Positions 1 to 8,976 of a stretch of DNA of 64,000 nucleotides are shown piece by piece. Below the pieces are notes generated by a model. That model was not told the DNA's origin. It did no database searches and saw only the letters and a program-made list of their open reading frames with translations. The number at the start of each line of letters is the position of its first letter. The stretch's first letter is position 1. Source of the DNA: Amycolatopsis tucumanensis (GTDB lineage Bacteria > Actinomycetota > Actinomycetes > Mycobacteriales > Pseudonocardiaceae); contig NZ_JAKGSD010000001.1 in the NCBI RefSeq assembly GCF_021654135.1, positions 62,001 through 126,000 of the forward strand, written 5' to 3'. The position numbers were made by a program, and so were the translations under genes.

Positions 1-804
1 GACGGCGTCGAGCCGAGCGCGCTGCGCTTCGCGGGCGGGGTCATCGAAGGCGCCGCCCGGTACGACGGCGGCGACCGCGCGGCCGGCCTGAAACTGTTGC
101 AGGACAGCCGGAGCGCCCTCGCCGGCGCGCCGGTGCCGCGACCGCTCGCCGCGATCGCGATGGCGCTGGAGCACCAGTGCGCGCTCGTCCTGGCGCAGGC
201 CCCGCACGCCCGCGACGCCGCCGAGTGGGGCGCGCGCCGCCTCGGCCCGGTGGCGGAAGTGCACCTCACCGTGGCGCGTGCCCGGTTCGCGCGCGGTGAC
301 GTGGACGGATCCGTGCGTGCCCTGCGGGCCGCGCGGGAGCCGGGCGTGCCCCGGCTGGTCGCCGGCACGGAAACCGAGCTGGCGCTGCTCGACGCCGCGA
401 CCGCCCTGCGGCTCGGCTGCCGCACCAAGGCCAGGGGATCGCTCGAAGAGGCGCTCGTCTCCGCCGTTCCGGCCGGGATCGTCCGTCCGTTCGCCTACGC
501 CGACCCGGAGGTCAAAGTGCTGCTGCTGGACCAGATGGGCGGGTTCGGCGCGGCCGAGACCTTCGCCGCGCGGGTCCGGCGGGTGCTGACCGAGGACGGC
601 GCGGCGACCGCGGCGGTGCTGACGAACCGGGAACTGGTCGTGCTGACGCGCCTGACCTCACCGCAGCCGCTCGACGAGGTGGCTTCGGAACTGCGGGTGT
701 CGGTGAACACGGTGAAGACCCACGTGCGGGCCATCTACGCCAAGCTCGGCGTGAACAACCGGCGGGCGGCCGTGGTCGCGGCGCGTGAGCTAGGCCTCGG
801 CTGA
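1..804 (+). CDS. LuxR-family transcriptional regulator, C-terminal part (5' end outside window)
   Basis: The reading frame is open from base 1 with no stop, so the gene begins upstream of the window; 267 codons are visible. The last 65 residues form a LuxR/GerE helix-turn-helix: LTNRELVVLTRL, then VASELRVSVNTVKTHVRAI and YAKLGVNNRRAAV. The preceding 190 residues are Ala/Leu-rich helices that look like the TPR-like region of large MalT/LAL-type regulators, but no ATPase part is in view. The gene converges on the HdeD-like gene and their 3' ends overlap by 15 bp. Targets cannot be told from the sequence. Confidence 0.85.
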   Translation, partial: DGVEPSALRFAGGVIEGAARYDGGDRAAGLKLLQDSRSALAGAPVPRPLAAIAMALEHQCALVLAQAPHARDAAEWGARRLGPVAEVHLTVARARFARGDVDGSVRALRAAREPGVPRLVAGTETELALLDAATALRLGCRTKARGSLEEALVSAVPAGIVRPFAYADPEVKVLLLDQMGGFGAAETFAARVRRVLTEDGAATAAVLTNRELVVLTRLTSPQPLDEVASELRVSVNTVKTHVRAIYAKLGVNNRRAAVVAARELGLG

Positions 805-1401
805 GCGGTGGCCGTGGCGCGGCAGCGTGCCGTGCTCCTCGCGGCGCACCTCCACGCCCCAGCCGAACAGCAGCGCGCCGCCCAGCACCAGCTGCAGCCC
901 GAGGATCCAGACCAGCACGACCAGGCTCGCCGAGGTGTAGGCGAGCACGAGGATGCCGGTGACCAGCGCGAGCGCACCGCAGGCGACGCGCCAGGCGCTG
1001 CCGGTCTCGCGTTCCGCCAGCCCGTGCACGATCTGGATCAGGCCGGCGACCACCCAGAACATCCCGAGCAGCAGCGTCAGCGCCGCCAGCGTCGGGAACG
1101 GGTACCGCACGAAGACGATGCCCACCAGGATCGACAGCACACCGGCCAGCACGGGCAGCGTGCGCTCCCCGGCGGACCGGTCCCCGGCGGACAGCGCCGA
1201 GACGAGCCGGACCACGCCGTCGACGATCGCGGAGATCCCGAAGACCACGGCGATGACCTTCAGCGTGGCCTCCGGCCAGGCGAGGACCACCGCGCCGGCG
1301 GCGATGGTCCCGACGCCGATCGCCATGACGGCCCCGGACGAGCCTGCCGCGCCGGCGAGTGAGTGGACGGTCCCGCGTCGCGGGCTGGTGTTCGCGGTCA
1401 T
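790..1401 (-). CDS. HdeD-family (DUF308) membrane protein
   Basis: A 203-residue protein with about six hydrophobic segments arranged as DUF308 repeats, each a helix pair followed by a short charged turn. HdeD is an acid-resistance membrane protein in Escherichia coli; the role in actinomycetes is not established. ATG at 1401 is chosen because GAGGAGG lies just upstream, and the frame further upstream has no family similarity. The C-terminus is charged (VEVRREEHG). It faces the regulator gene tail to tail, so co-transcription with it is impossible. The neighbourhood of small membrane proteins suggests an envelope-stress block. Confidence 0.8.
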   Translation of the reverse strand: MTANTSPRRGTVHSLAGAAGSSGAVMAIGVGTIAAGAVVLAWPEATLKVIAVVFGISAIVDGVVRLVSALSAGDRSAGERTLPVLAGVLSILVGIVFVRYPFPTLAALTLLLGMFWVVAGLIQIVHGLAERETGSAWRVACGALALVTGILVLAYTSASLVVLVWILGLQLVLGGALLFGWGVEVRREEHGTLPRHGHRSAEA

Positions 1402-1651
1402 CGCGCCTCCTCGGTCGTGTCCTGGCGGCAGCGTCCTCCCGCGCGGGAGCGGGGAACTCACCCCGGCCGGGTGATGCCGCACCGGTCACCCGGAGTGACG
1501 CTGCCGGGGTGACCACGCGCGGGACGTGCGCATCGAGGCGCGGGCACCACGTGCGGGCGGCGCGCCCGGGGAAGCCGACGGGACGCCGGCCCCGGGGGAT
1601 GCGCCGCCCGCGGCGCGTGATCCCCGGCGGGTGTCGAGCAACGGAGGCGTC

Positions 1652-2062
1652 ATGACACTGGCACAATCGGAGTACCCGTTCCTGGACCTGATCTGGACCA
1701 TGCTGGTGTTCTTCGGCTGGGTGATCTGGTTCTGGCTCCTCGTCGTCATCTTCGGCGACCTCTTCCGGCGCTCGGACGTCTCCGGGTGGGGCAAGGCGGG
1801 CTGGACCGTGCTCGTGCTGGTGCTGCCCTTCCTCGGGGTGCTGATCTACCTCGTCGCGCAGGGCAGGCACATGGGCGAGCGCAGGCGGGCCGAAGCGGTC
1901 GCCGCGCAGAACCAGTTCGACGACTACGTCCGCGACGTCGCCCACGGCGGCGGCGGGAACGGCGCGGCGAGCCAGATCGCCGAGGCCAAGAAACTGCTGG
2001 ACAGCGGGGCCATCGACGACAGGGAGTACCAGGACCTCAAGGCGAAGGCACTGGCCCGATGA
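1652..2062 (+). CDS. PLDc_N and SHOCT domain small membrane protein
   Basis: A 136-residue protein with two membrane segments (about residues 10-33 and 47-66) containing the PLDc_N-type pattern FWLLVVIFGDLFRR and WTVLVLVLPFLGVLIYL. A Gly-rich linker leads to a C-terminal SHOCT motif (IAEAKKLLDSGAIDDREYQ, then LKAKAL). SHOCT is a short oligomerisation motif found at the ends of many actinobacterial membrane proteins. The ATG at 1652 has GGAGG five bases upstream. It lies 13 bp before the ion channel gene and probably shares its transcript. Function unknown beyond membrane location. Confidence 0.8.
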   Translation: MTLAQSEYPFLDLIWTMLVFFGWVIWFWLLVVIFGDLFRRSDVSGWGKAGWTVLVLVLPFLGVLIYLVAQGRHMGERRRAEAVAAQNQFDDYVRDVAHGGGGNGAASQIAEAKKLLDSGAIDDREYQDLKAKALAR

Positions 2063-2075
2063 GACCGGCGTCCGG

Positions 2076-2678
2076 ATGACCGGGGCGGTCCGGATGGCGC
2101 CCGGTGTGGGGGAGCGGGTACGGGCGCACCGGGGGCGGTTGTTCGTCCTCGGTGTGCTCCGCCCCTCGCTGACCGTCGCGCTGCTGGTCACCGCGTACTA
2201 CGTGCTCCCGCTGGGGGACCGGGTGCGCGGCGGCGGCGCGGTGTTCCTGGCGGCCGGACTGCTGGTGGTGACGGCGGTGGTCGTGTGGGAGGTCCGCGCG
2301 ATCCTGCGGTCGCCGTACCCGCTCCTGCAGGGTGTGCAGGCGCTGGCACTGGTGGTCCCGTTGTTCCTGCTCCTGTTCGCCGGGGCCTACCACAGCATCG
2401 AGGAGGTGCGGCCGGGCAGTTTCACCGGCGCCCTCGGCAAGACCGACGCCCTCTACTTCGTGGTGACGGTGTTCGCCACGGTGGGCTTCGGCGACATCAC
2501 CCCGGTCGCGGAGCCGGCGCGGATCCTGGTCACCGTGCAGATGCTCGGTGACCTGCTCCTGCTTGGCCTCGGCCTGCGGGTGATCCTCACCGCCGTGCGG
2601 CACGGCCGCGACCGGACTGAGAAAACCGGAGGAGACGATGACCGAGACCGCGATCTCCGAGCACGGGATGATCGGTGA
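2076..2678 (+). CDS. K+ channel-like membrane protein
   Basis: A 200-residue protein with the K+ selectivity filter TVGFGD at residues 135-140. The filter is preceded by a pore helix (YFVVTVFA) and followed by a last membrane helix (about 146-170), the signature of the ion_trans_2 pore module. Two or three further hydrophobic helices precede the pore (about 30-48, 53-72, 86-105). The tail is very charged (about 175-200, Arg/Asp/Lys) and runs 41 bp into the following trehalase-like gene, which is unusual and suggests coupled translation. An ATG at 2094 is an alternative start. It probably lets K+ across the cell membrane; gating is unknown. Confidence 0.8.
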   Translation: MTGAVRMAPGVGERVRAHRGRLFVLGVLRPSLTVALLVTAYYVLPLGDRVRGGGAVFLAAGLLVVTAVVVWEVRAILRSPYPLLQGVQALALVVPLFLLLFAGAYHSIEEVRPGSFTGALGKTDALYFVVTVFATVGFGDITPVAEPARILVTVQMLGDLLLLGLGLRVILTAVRHGRDRTEKTGGDDDRDRDLRARDDR

Positions 2679-4452
2679 CCTGCACACGGTCGCACTGGTG
2701 ACGACGGACGGGTCGATCGACTGGTTCTGCTGTCCGCGCTTCGACTCGCCGAGCGTGTTCGGCGCGCTGCTCGACGACGAGCGCGGCGGCCGCTTCCGGG
2801 TGCGGCCGGCGGGCGATTTCACCAGCCGCCAGGTGTACTACCCGGACAGCGCGGTGCTGATCACGCGGTTCTTCACCGCGGAAGGGGTCGGCGAAGTCGT
2901 CGACTTCATGCCGCCCGCCGGGGAGCACGCGACCGGCAACCACCGGATCGTGCGGCTGATCCGGTGCGTGCGCGGCCGGATGCGGTTCGAGGTCGAGCTG
3001 GCGCCGCGGTTCGACTACGGCCGCCGTCCACATCGGACGGAACTGGCCGGTGCGGGCGTGGTGCTCGACGGCGGTTCGACGGTGCTCACCGTCCACCCGG
3101 TGCGGGAACCCGGCGACGAGCGGCTCGCCGAAGTCCGGCACGCGGGCCAGGACCTGGAGATGTCGGTCGAGCTGTCCGCCGGGCAGGTCCGCGGCGTCGT
3201 GCTCGAAGCGGACGCGGACGGGCCGCCGCGGGAGATCCGGGTGGCGGAGGTCCGGCGGCTGTTCGAGGAGACGACCGCGTTCTGGCAGAACTGGCTCGCC
3301 GGTTCGTCCTACCGCGGCCGGTGGCGCGAGGCGGTGGAGCGGTCGGCGATCACGCTGAAGCTGCTCACCTACGCGCCGACCGGCGGGATCGTCGCCGCGC
3401 CCACCGCGGGGCTGCCCGAGCAGGTGGGCGGCGAGCGCAACTGGGACTACCGCTACACCTGGGTGCGTGACGCGTCGTTCTCGGTGTCGGCATTGCTGGG
3501 GCTGGGGTTCGACGGCGAGGCGGAGCGGTTCGGCCGCTGGCTCGGCGACCGCGTGCGCGAACGGGCGGGCGGGTCGTCCGGGCCGCTGAACATCATGTAC
3601 CGGGTCGACGGTTCCAGCGATCTCAAGGAGGACGTGCTGGACCACTGGTCGGGGTACCGGGGTTCGCGTCCGGTCCGGATCGGCAACGGCGCCGCCGAAC
3701 AGCTGCAGCTGGACATCTACGGCGAGGCGATGGACAGCCTGTTCGCCGGCGACCGGGCCGGGCTGCCGATCCCGCACCAGGGCTGGCGGGCCGTGCGCGA
3801 CGTGCTCGACTGGGTGTGCGCCAACTGGGACCAGCCGGAGGAGGGCATCTGGGAGACCCGTGGCGGGCGGCGCCCGTTCACCTACGGCAGGCTGATGTGC
3901 TGGGTCGCGTTGGACCGCGGCATCCGGCTCGCCGCCGAGCACGGCAGGCCTGCCGACCAGCAGCGGTGGGCGGCGGAACGCGACCGCATCTACGAGGAGG
4001 TCCACGACCGCGGGTGGCACCCGGGGCGGCGCGCGTTCGTCCAGCATTACGACACCGATGTGCTCGACTCCTCGCTGCTGCGCATGCCGCGGCTGGGGTT
4101 CATCGCCGGGCGTGATCCGCAGTGGCTGTCCACACTGGACGCGATGGCGGACGAGCTGGTCACCGACAGCCTGGTCTACCGCTACGACCCGGCCGCCTCG
4201 CCGGACGGGCTGCGGGGCTCGGAGGGCACCTTCTCGCTGTGCACCTTCGCCTGGGTGGACGCGCTGGCGCGGGCCGGGCGGGTGCGGGAGGCCCGCGGCG
4301 CGTTCGAGAAGATGCTCACCTACGCCAACCACCTCGGCCTGTTCTCCGAGGAGATCGCGCTGACCGGCGAGCAGATCGGGAACTTCCCGCAGGCCTTCAC
4401 GCACCTCGCGCTGATCGACGCGGCCCTCACCCTGGACGCTGCCCTCGCTTAG
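2638..4452 (+). CDS. Glycoside hydrolase family 15 (trehalase / glucoamylase-like)
   Basis: A 604-residue protein with the N-terminal trehalase-like beta domain (IGDLHTVALVTTDGSIDWFC, near the start) and the GH15 (alpha/alpha)6 catalytic domain. Diagnostic blocks are the stretch around residue 265 (ERNWDYRYTWVRDASF) and the region near 400-415 (EEGIWETRGGRRPFTYGRL), which carries the conserved Glu. Actinobacterial members of this size split trehalose or related alpha-glucans in the cytoplasm; no signal peptide is present. GGAGGAG stands just before the ATG. It overlaps the ion channel gene by 41 bp and converges on the LapA-like gene with a 26-bp overlap. The substrate is assigned from family only. 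Confidence 0.88.
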   Translation: MTETAISEHGMIGDLHTVALVTTDGSIDWFCCPRFDSPSVFGALLDDERGGRFRVRPAGDFTSRQVYYPDSAVLITRFFTAEGVGEVVDFMPPAGEHATGNHRIVRLIRCVRGRMRFEVELAPRFDYGRRPHRTELAGAGVVLDGGSTVLTVHPVREPGDERLAEVRHAGQDLEMSVELSAGQVRGVVLEADADGPPREIRVAEVRRLFEETTAFWQNWLAGSSYRGRWREAVERSAITLKLLTYAPTGGIVAAPTAGLPEQVGGERNWDYRYTWVRDASFSVSALLGLGFDGEAERFGRWLGDRVRERAGGSSGPLNIMYRVDGSSDLKEDVLDHWSGYRGSRPVRIGNGAAEQLQLDIYGEAMDSLFAGDRAGLPIPHQGWRAVRDVLDWVCANWDQPEEGIWETRGGRRPFTYGRLMCWVALDRGIRLAAEHGRPADQQRWAAERDRIYEEVHDRGWHPGRRAFVQHYDTDVLDSSLLRMPRLGFIAGRDPQWLSTLDAMADELVTDSLVYRYDPAASPDGLRGSEGTFSLCTFAWVDALARAGRVREARGAFEKMLTYANHLGLFSEEIALTGEQIGNFPQAFTHLALIDAALTLDAALA

Positions 4453-4690
4453 CGCGGTGAGCGCCGCGGCCAAGCAGGAGCCCGGCGAGCAGGCCGAGCA
4501 CGAGGACACCCGCCAGCGCCGCCCACAGCGGCCCGGTGATCGTCGTGGTGAACACGCGGATGTCCACGGTCTGGCGGTTCTGCAGAACGAACGTCAGGCC
4601 GAGCGCCACCAGCACCGCCGCGGCGATCAGCTTGACGGGAACCTTCTTGGACGGCGGCGCCTTCGGGGCGCCGTCAGGACGCGCTGTCAT
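4427..4690 (-). CDS. LapA-domain (DUF1049) two-pass membrane protein
   Basis: An 87-residue protein: a basic, Pro-rich N-terminus, a membrane segment (about 20-37), the DUF1049 linker FVLQNRQTVDIRVFTTTITG, a second Gly/Leu-rich membrane segment (about 54-73) and a basic tail. This matches the LapA/YciS fold of small envelope proteins. Its start codon lies 17 bp inside the 3' end of the YihY gene on the same strand, so the two are likely translated together. Confidence 0.8.
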   Translation of the reverse strand: MTARPDGAPKAPPSKKVPVKLIAAAVLVALGLTFVLQNRQTVDIRVFTTTITGPLWAALAGVLVLGLLAGLLLGRGAHRAKRGQRPG

Positions 4691-5513
4691 CGGAACTCCT
4701 CGGCAGTCGGTCCTCCTGCTCGGACAGCAGGAGGTTGAGCACGTGGGCCAGCACGACGAAGCGGGCCATCAGCATGAGCCAGACGAGCACGGCGGCGGCC
4801 ACCCCGAGCGTCCCGTACAGCTCGGAGGCGCGGGACAACTTGCCCGGCAGGAAGTGGACGGCGACCGCGCGCAGGCCTTCCAGCCCGAGGCCGAACAGGA
4901 CGGCCCCGGGCAGGAACGCGCGGTGCGGCCGGGATTGCCCGGCGCGCAGCAACGGCAGCCCCAGCAGGGTGAACACGGCAGCCATCACCAGCGACATCAC
5001 CGCCGCGGGGATCTGCAGGGCGGATTCCAGGAGTGGCCCGCCGAGGCAGGCCACCACGACCCCGAGCAGGGCGGCGGTGTAGCGGCCAGCCCTGGCCAGT
5101 GCGGTGAAGTCGCGCGGGCAGGTCCCCGGGCGGACCCGGTTCGCGACGCCGTCCAGCGCCCGCCCGAGCGTGAACGACGCGACCGCGAGCGAGCCGATGC
5201 CCACCCCGAGCGCGAACAGCCTGCTCTGTTCGGCCTGCCGCCCCACGTTCTCCAGCAGGCTCGCGGTGAGCGGGCTGAGCCCGGTGGTCCGCACCAGCTC
5301 GCGCAGGGTCGTCCCGGACCACCAGAACCCGAGGAGCGCGACGAGGATCAGGACACACGGCAGCAGCCACACGAAGATCCGGAAGGCCAGCGCGGCGGCC
5401 AGCAGCGGGCCGGCGATCTCCAGGTCCCGCCGGAGCACCCGCCCGGTCAGCCGGACCGCGGGGAACCGGCCCGCCGCCGAGGCGAACCCCGCGCGCGCGG
5501 CGGTGGTCCTCAC
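4674..5513 (-). CDS. YihY/BrkB-family inner-membrane protein
   Basis: A 279-residue protein with six strongly hydrophobic segments. It shows YihY features such as LAAALAFRIFVWLLPCVLIL near the start and ELYGTLGVAAAVLVWLMLMA near the end. The family was once called ribonuclease BN by error and has no proven enzymatic activity. The GTG at 5513 is chosen because it overlaps the TGA of the upstream gene (GTGA), a translational coupling arrangement. The reading frame remains open far upstream, but that stretch is antisense-like and lacks hydrophobic helices. Confidence 0.8.
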   Translation of the reverse strand: MRTTAARAGFASAAGRFPAVRLTGRVLRRDLEIAGPLLAAALAFRIFVWLLPCVLILVALLGFWWSGTTLRELVRTTGLSPLTASLLENVGRQAEQSRLFALGVGIGSLAVASFTLGRALDGVANRVRPGTCPRDFTALARAGRYTAALLGVVVACLGGPLLESALQIPAAVMSLVMAAVFTLLGLPLLRAGQSRPHRAFLPGAVLFGLGLEGLRAVAVHFLPGKLSRASELYGTLGVAAAVLVWLMLMARFVVLAHVLNLLLSEQEDRLPRSSDDSAS

Positions 5514-5953
5514 TCCCGGCCGTGCGCGACGACCGCCCAGATCACGAGCACGTCGATGGCGATGACGATGGTGGACTGCACCGGCGCGACGTTGAGGAAC
5601 GCCAGGTGCGACAGCGCGTTGAACCCGACCAGCAGCACCGCCACCACGCGGGCCCACATCGCCCCGAACCCGAGCGCGACGCCGGTCGCGACCGCGAGCA
5701 CGCCGACCACGAGGTGGATCCAGCCCCAGCCGGTGAGGTCGACGACCAGGGTGCCCTCGGGGCCGACGACGTAGTGGTCGTCCGCGGCCAGCGCGACGAT
5801 GCCCATCACCGTGGTGAACAGCCCGGCCAGGACCACCATCACGGCGCCGAACAACAACCACCCGCTGCCGCGTTCCCCCGTCACCCTGCCGAGCCCGGTG
5901 GCCCGCTGGGAATTCATGTAAGCCTGGTCGCGCAGGTACGCCTGATCCGCCAT
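5510..5953 (-). CDS. DUF7144-type four-helix membrane protein
   Basis: A 147-residue protein with a hydrophilic N-terminal 30 residues (MADQAYLRDQAYMNSQ) and four membrane helices. It contains the pattern GWGWIHLVVGVLAVATGVAL, typical of small actinobacterial integral membrane proteins of this family. The ATG at 5953 has GGAGGCGG upstream. It is the first gene of a three-gene minus-strand operon with YihY and the LapA-like gene, joined by a GTGA overlap. No function is known. Confidence 0.72.
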   Translation of the reverse strand: MADQAYLRDQAYMNSQRATGLGRVTGERGSGWLLFGAVMVVLAGLFTTVMGIVALAADDHYVVGPEGTLVVDLTGWGWIHLVVGVLAVATGVALGFGAMWARVVAVLLVGFNALSHLAFLNVAPVQSTIVIAIDVLVIWAVVAHGRE

Positions 5954-6063
5954 GGCCGCCTCCGATCCGCGGGAACGTCCGGCCACAGTGCGCCCTCGCG
6001 CCACGCCGCTCTTCGCCTGCGACGGGTGAGCGCACGTGCCCGTGGCCCGGTTACCGTCGCCGG

Positions 6064-7809
6064 ATGGGGACGACGGCTGTGACGCGGCGCCGTGGCGGCA
6101 CGGTGCTGCTCACCCTCGCGACCGGGCAGTTCCTGATGACCCTGGACACGTCGGTGATGAACGTGTCGATCGCGACCATCGCGAACGACCTGGGCACGAC
6201 CGTCACCGGGATCCAGACCGCGATCACCCTGTACACGCTGGTGATGGCGATGCTGATGGTCACCGGGGGCAAGATCGGGGCGCTGATCGGGCGGCGGCGG
6301 GCGTTCGCGATCGGGTGCGTGGTCTACGGCTGCGGCTCGCTGACGACCTCGCTCGCCCCCGGGCTGGGCGTGCTCATCGTGGGCTGGTCGGTGCTGGAGG
6401 GGCTCGGCGCCGTGCTGATCATGCCGGCGATCGTGGCGCTGGTCGCGTCGAACTTCGAGCAGGCGCAACGGCCGCGGGCCTACGGGCTGGTCGCCTCCGC
6501 CGGCGCGATCGCGGTCGCCGTCGGCCCGCTCGTCGGCGGGCTGGTGACCACCTACTTCTCGTGGCGCTGGGTGTTCGCCGGCGAGGTGCTGATCGTGCTC
6601 GTCATCCTGGTGCTGGCGCGCCGGATGGCCGACCCCGGGCGCGGCGAACGCCCGGCGCTCGACTTCGCCGGGACGGCGATGTCCGCCCTCGGGCTGGGCC
6701 TGGTGGTCTTCGGCGTGCTCCGGTCGGGGACGTGGGGCTGGATCCTGCCGGGTCCGGGCGCCCCGGCGGTGCTCGGGCTGTCCCTGGTCCTGTGGCTGGT
6801 GCTGGCGGGCGGGGTCGTGCTGTGGTTGTTCCTGCTGTGGGAGCAGCGGCGGGTCGCCCGCGGCCGGGAGCCGCTGGTGGACCCGGCGATGCTGGGCAAC
6901 CGGCGGTTGCGGGCCGGCCTCATGGTGTTCTCCGGCCAGTACCTGATCCAGGCCGGGCTGTTCTTCGTCGTCCCGCTGTTCCTGTCCATCTCGCTCGGTC
7001 TGTCCACGGTGGAGACCGGGTTGCGGTTGCTGCCGCTGTCGGTGACGTTGCTGGCCGCGGCGGCCGGGATCCCGAAGCTGTGGCCGCGCATCTCGCCGCG
7101 CCGGGTCGTGCGGGCCGGGCTGGTGACGTTGTTCGTCGCGCTCGTGGCCTTCTTCGCCGCACTGGACGCGGGCGCCGGTCCGGAGGTCACCACGGTCCCG
7201 ATGCTGCTGGCCGGGCTGGGCATCGGCGCGCTGGCCTCGCAGCTGGGCAGTGTCACGGTGTCGGCGGTGCCCGACGAGCGCAGCAGCGAGGTCGGCGGGC
7301 TGCAGAACACGTTCACCAACCTCGGCGCCTCGCTGGGCACCGCGCTCGCCGGCTCGGTCCTCATCGCGGTCCTCACGTCGTCGTTCCTCGACGGCATCCG
7401 CGACAACCAGGCCGTGCCGCCCCAGGTGACGGCGCAGGCGGAGGTGCGGCTGGCCGGTGGCGCGCCGTTCGTCTCGGACGCGGCACTGGAGGCGAACCTG
7501 GCCGCGGCGGGGGTTCCGGCCCCGACGGCGGACGGCATCGTGGAGTCCAACCGGGACGCCCGCGTCCAGGGTCTGCGTGCCGCGATCGCGGTGCTCGCGC
7601 TCGCCGCCGTCGTCGCGCTCTTCTTCACCCGCCGCATCCCGCAGGAGCAGCCGGGCGGCTCACCCGGGGCGGGTGAGGACAGCCGCCGCGGCGGTCCGGG
7701 CGGGCACGGCGGAGACGGTGACGGCGGTGCGGGAGCAGGCGGGCTCGCCGCTCCGCCGGGGGCCGGATCGCCCGGCCGGGATGAGCAGCACCCGGTGCCG
7801 CCGCTCTAG
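6064..7809 (+). CDS. MFS transporter, DHA2 (EmrB/QacA, 14-helix) drug-efflux family
   Basis: A 581-residue protein opening with the DHA2 signature LMTLDTSVMNVSIATI. It has a TM4-TM5 region with RAYGLVASAGAIAVAVGPLVGG (antiporter motif C) and about fourteen helices. The last 50 residues are a Gly/Ser-rich cytoplasmic tail without similarity. Members are proton-driven exporters of hydrophobic or cationic drugs. The substrate is unknown. The AI-2E gene starts 10 bp after its stop. Confidence 0.85.
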   Translation: MGTTAVTRRRGGTVLLTLATGQFLMTLDTSVMNVSIATIANDLGTTVTGIQTAITLYTLVMAMLMVTGGKIGALIGRRRAFAIGCVVYGCGSLTTSLAPGLGVLIVGWSVLEGLGAVLIMPAIVALVASNFEQAQRPRAYGLVASAGAIAVAVGPLVGGLVTTYFSWRWVFAGEVLIVLVILVLARRMADPGRGERPALDFAGTAMSALGLGLVVFGVLRSGTWGWILPGPGAPAVLGLSLVLWLVLAGGVVLWLFLLWEQRRVARGREPLVDPAMLGNRRLRAGLMVFSGQYLIQAGLFFVVPLFLSISLGLSTVETGLRLLPLSVTLLAAAAGIPKLWPRISPRRVVRAGLVTLFVALVAFFAALDAGAGPEVTTVPMLLAGLGIGALASQLGSVTVSAVPDERSSEVGGLQNTFTNLGASLGTALAGSVLIAVLTSSFLDGIRDNQAVPPQVTAQAEVRLAGGAPFVSDAALEANLAAAGVPAPTADGIVESNRDARVQGLRAAIAVLALAAVVALFFTRRIPQEQPGGSPGAGEDSRRGGPGGHGGDGDGGAGAGGLAAPPGAGSPGRDEQHPVPPL

Positions 7810-7819
7810 CCTCCCGCGG

Positions 7820-8974
7820 ATGGAAGAGCCCCCGAACCCGCGGCTGTCGCCCGACGGTCTGGCGCCGTCCCGCGATCTGCTGCCGCGGGCGCTGGTGGTG
7901 CTGCTCGGCGCGGCCGCGGTGGTCGTGGTCGTCGCCGGGGTCCGCGCCGCCGGCTGGCTGGTCGGCCCGGTGTTCACGGCACTGGTGATCGTGATCGCCG
8001 TGTCGCCGGTGCAGGACCGGCTCCGCCGCCGGGGGTGGCCGGCGTGGCTGACCACCACCGTGCTCGTCATCCTGGTCTACGGGGTCCTCGCGCTGCTGAC
8101 GCTGGGCATCGTCGTGTCCCTCGCGCGGCTGGCGGGCCTGGTGCCGCAGTACACCGGGCAGGCCGCCGAGGTCGTCCGCGACGCCTCGGTGGGGCTGTCC
8201 CGGCTCGGCATCGGACCGGATCAGCTGCGCGCCGCCGCCGAATCCCTCGACCTGGGCAGGCTCACCGGCCTGCTGACCGCCCTGCTCGCCGACATCGCCG
8301 GACTGGTGTCGAACCTGGTGTTCCTGCTCGCGTTGCTGCTGTTCCTGAGCGTCGAAGCGGGTGGCGCGGGGCAGCGGATCGCCGCGATCGCCACCGACCG
8401 CCCGTCCGTGAGCGCCGCGCTGCGCGGGTTCACTCGCGGCACCCGGCGCTACCTCGTGGTCACGACGGTGTTCGGGCTCGTCGTGGCGGCCCTGGACGCG
8501 CTGGTGCTCGCGGTGATCGGCATCCCGCTGGCGCTGACCTGGGGGCTGCTGTCGTTCGTCACCAACTACATCCCGAACGTCGGGTTCCTGATCGGGCTGG
8601 CCCCGCCCGCGATCCTCGGCCTGCTCACCGGCGGCGTCGGCCGGATGGTGCTGGTGATCGTCTGCTACGGCGTCATCAACTTCGTGCTGCAGTCGCTGAT
8701 CCAGCCGCGGTTCGTCGGCGACGCGGTCGGATTGTCGGTGACGGTGACGTTCGTGGCGCTGGTCTTCTGGGCGTGGCTGCTGGGGCCGCTCGGCGCGATC
8801 CTGGCGATCCCGATGACCCTGCTGGCCAAGGCGCTGCTCGTGGACCTCGATCCACGCGCCCGCTGGGCGGACGTGCTGCTGCGGTCCGGGCAGCGCGGGC
8901 CGCCGGAATCCCGGCGCCGGGAGGCGCTGTTCGCGCGGTGGCCGCACCGCGCGGCGGCCGGACGGAAGGAGTAG
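7820..8974 (+). CDS. AI-2E family (PerM-like) transporter
   Basis: A 384-residue membrane protein with the AI-2E/PerM pattern. N-terminal helix pairs are followed by a soluble stretch (about 105-150). The signature SFVTNYIPNVGFLIGLAPPA comes next, then FVLQSLIQPRFVGDAVGLS and a C-terminal helix pair. The family includes TqsA, an autoinducer-2 exporter, and Na+/H+ antiporters, so the substrate is open. It is followed by the HD-domain gene after two bases, with a shared GGAAGGA ribosome binding site. Confidence 0.85.
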   Translation: MEEPPNPRLSPDGLAPSRDLLPRALVVLLGAAAVVVVVAGVRAAGWLVGPVFTALVIVIAVSPVQDRLRRRGWPAWLTTTVLVILVYGVLALLTLGIVVSLARLAGLVPQYTGQAAEVVRDASVGLSRLGIGPDQLRAAAESLDLGRLTGLLTALLADIAGLVSNLVFLLALLLFLSVEAGGAGQRIAAIATDRPSVSAALRGFTRGTRRYLVVTTVFGLVVAALDALVLAVIGIPLALTWGLLSFVTNYIPNVGFLIGLAPPAILGLLTGGVGRMVLVIVCYGVINFVLQSLIQPRFVGDAVGLSVTVTFVALVFWAWLLGPLGAILAIPMTLLAKALLVDLDPRARWADVLLRSGQRGPPESRRREALFARWPHRAAAGRKE

Positions 8975-8976
8975 CG

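Noticed and set aside
512-2191. A long minus-strand open frame opposite the regulator and HdeD/SHOCT genes
   Set aside because: Arg/Pro/Ala-rich shadow typical of high-GC antisense frames; the sense frames carry recognisable domains.
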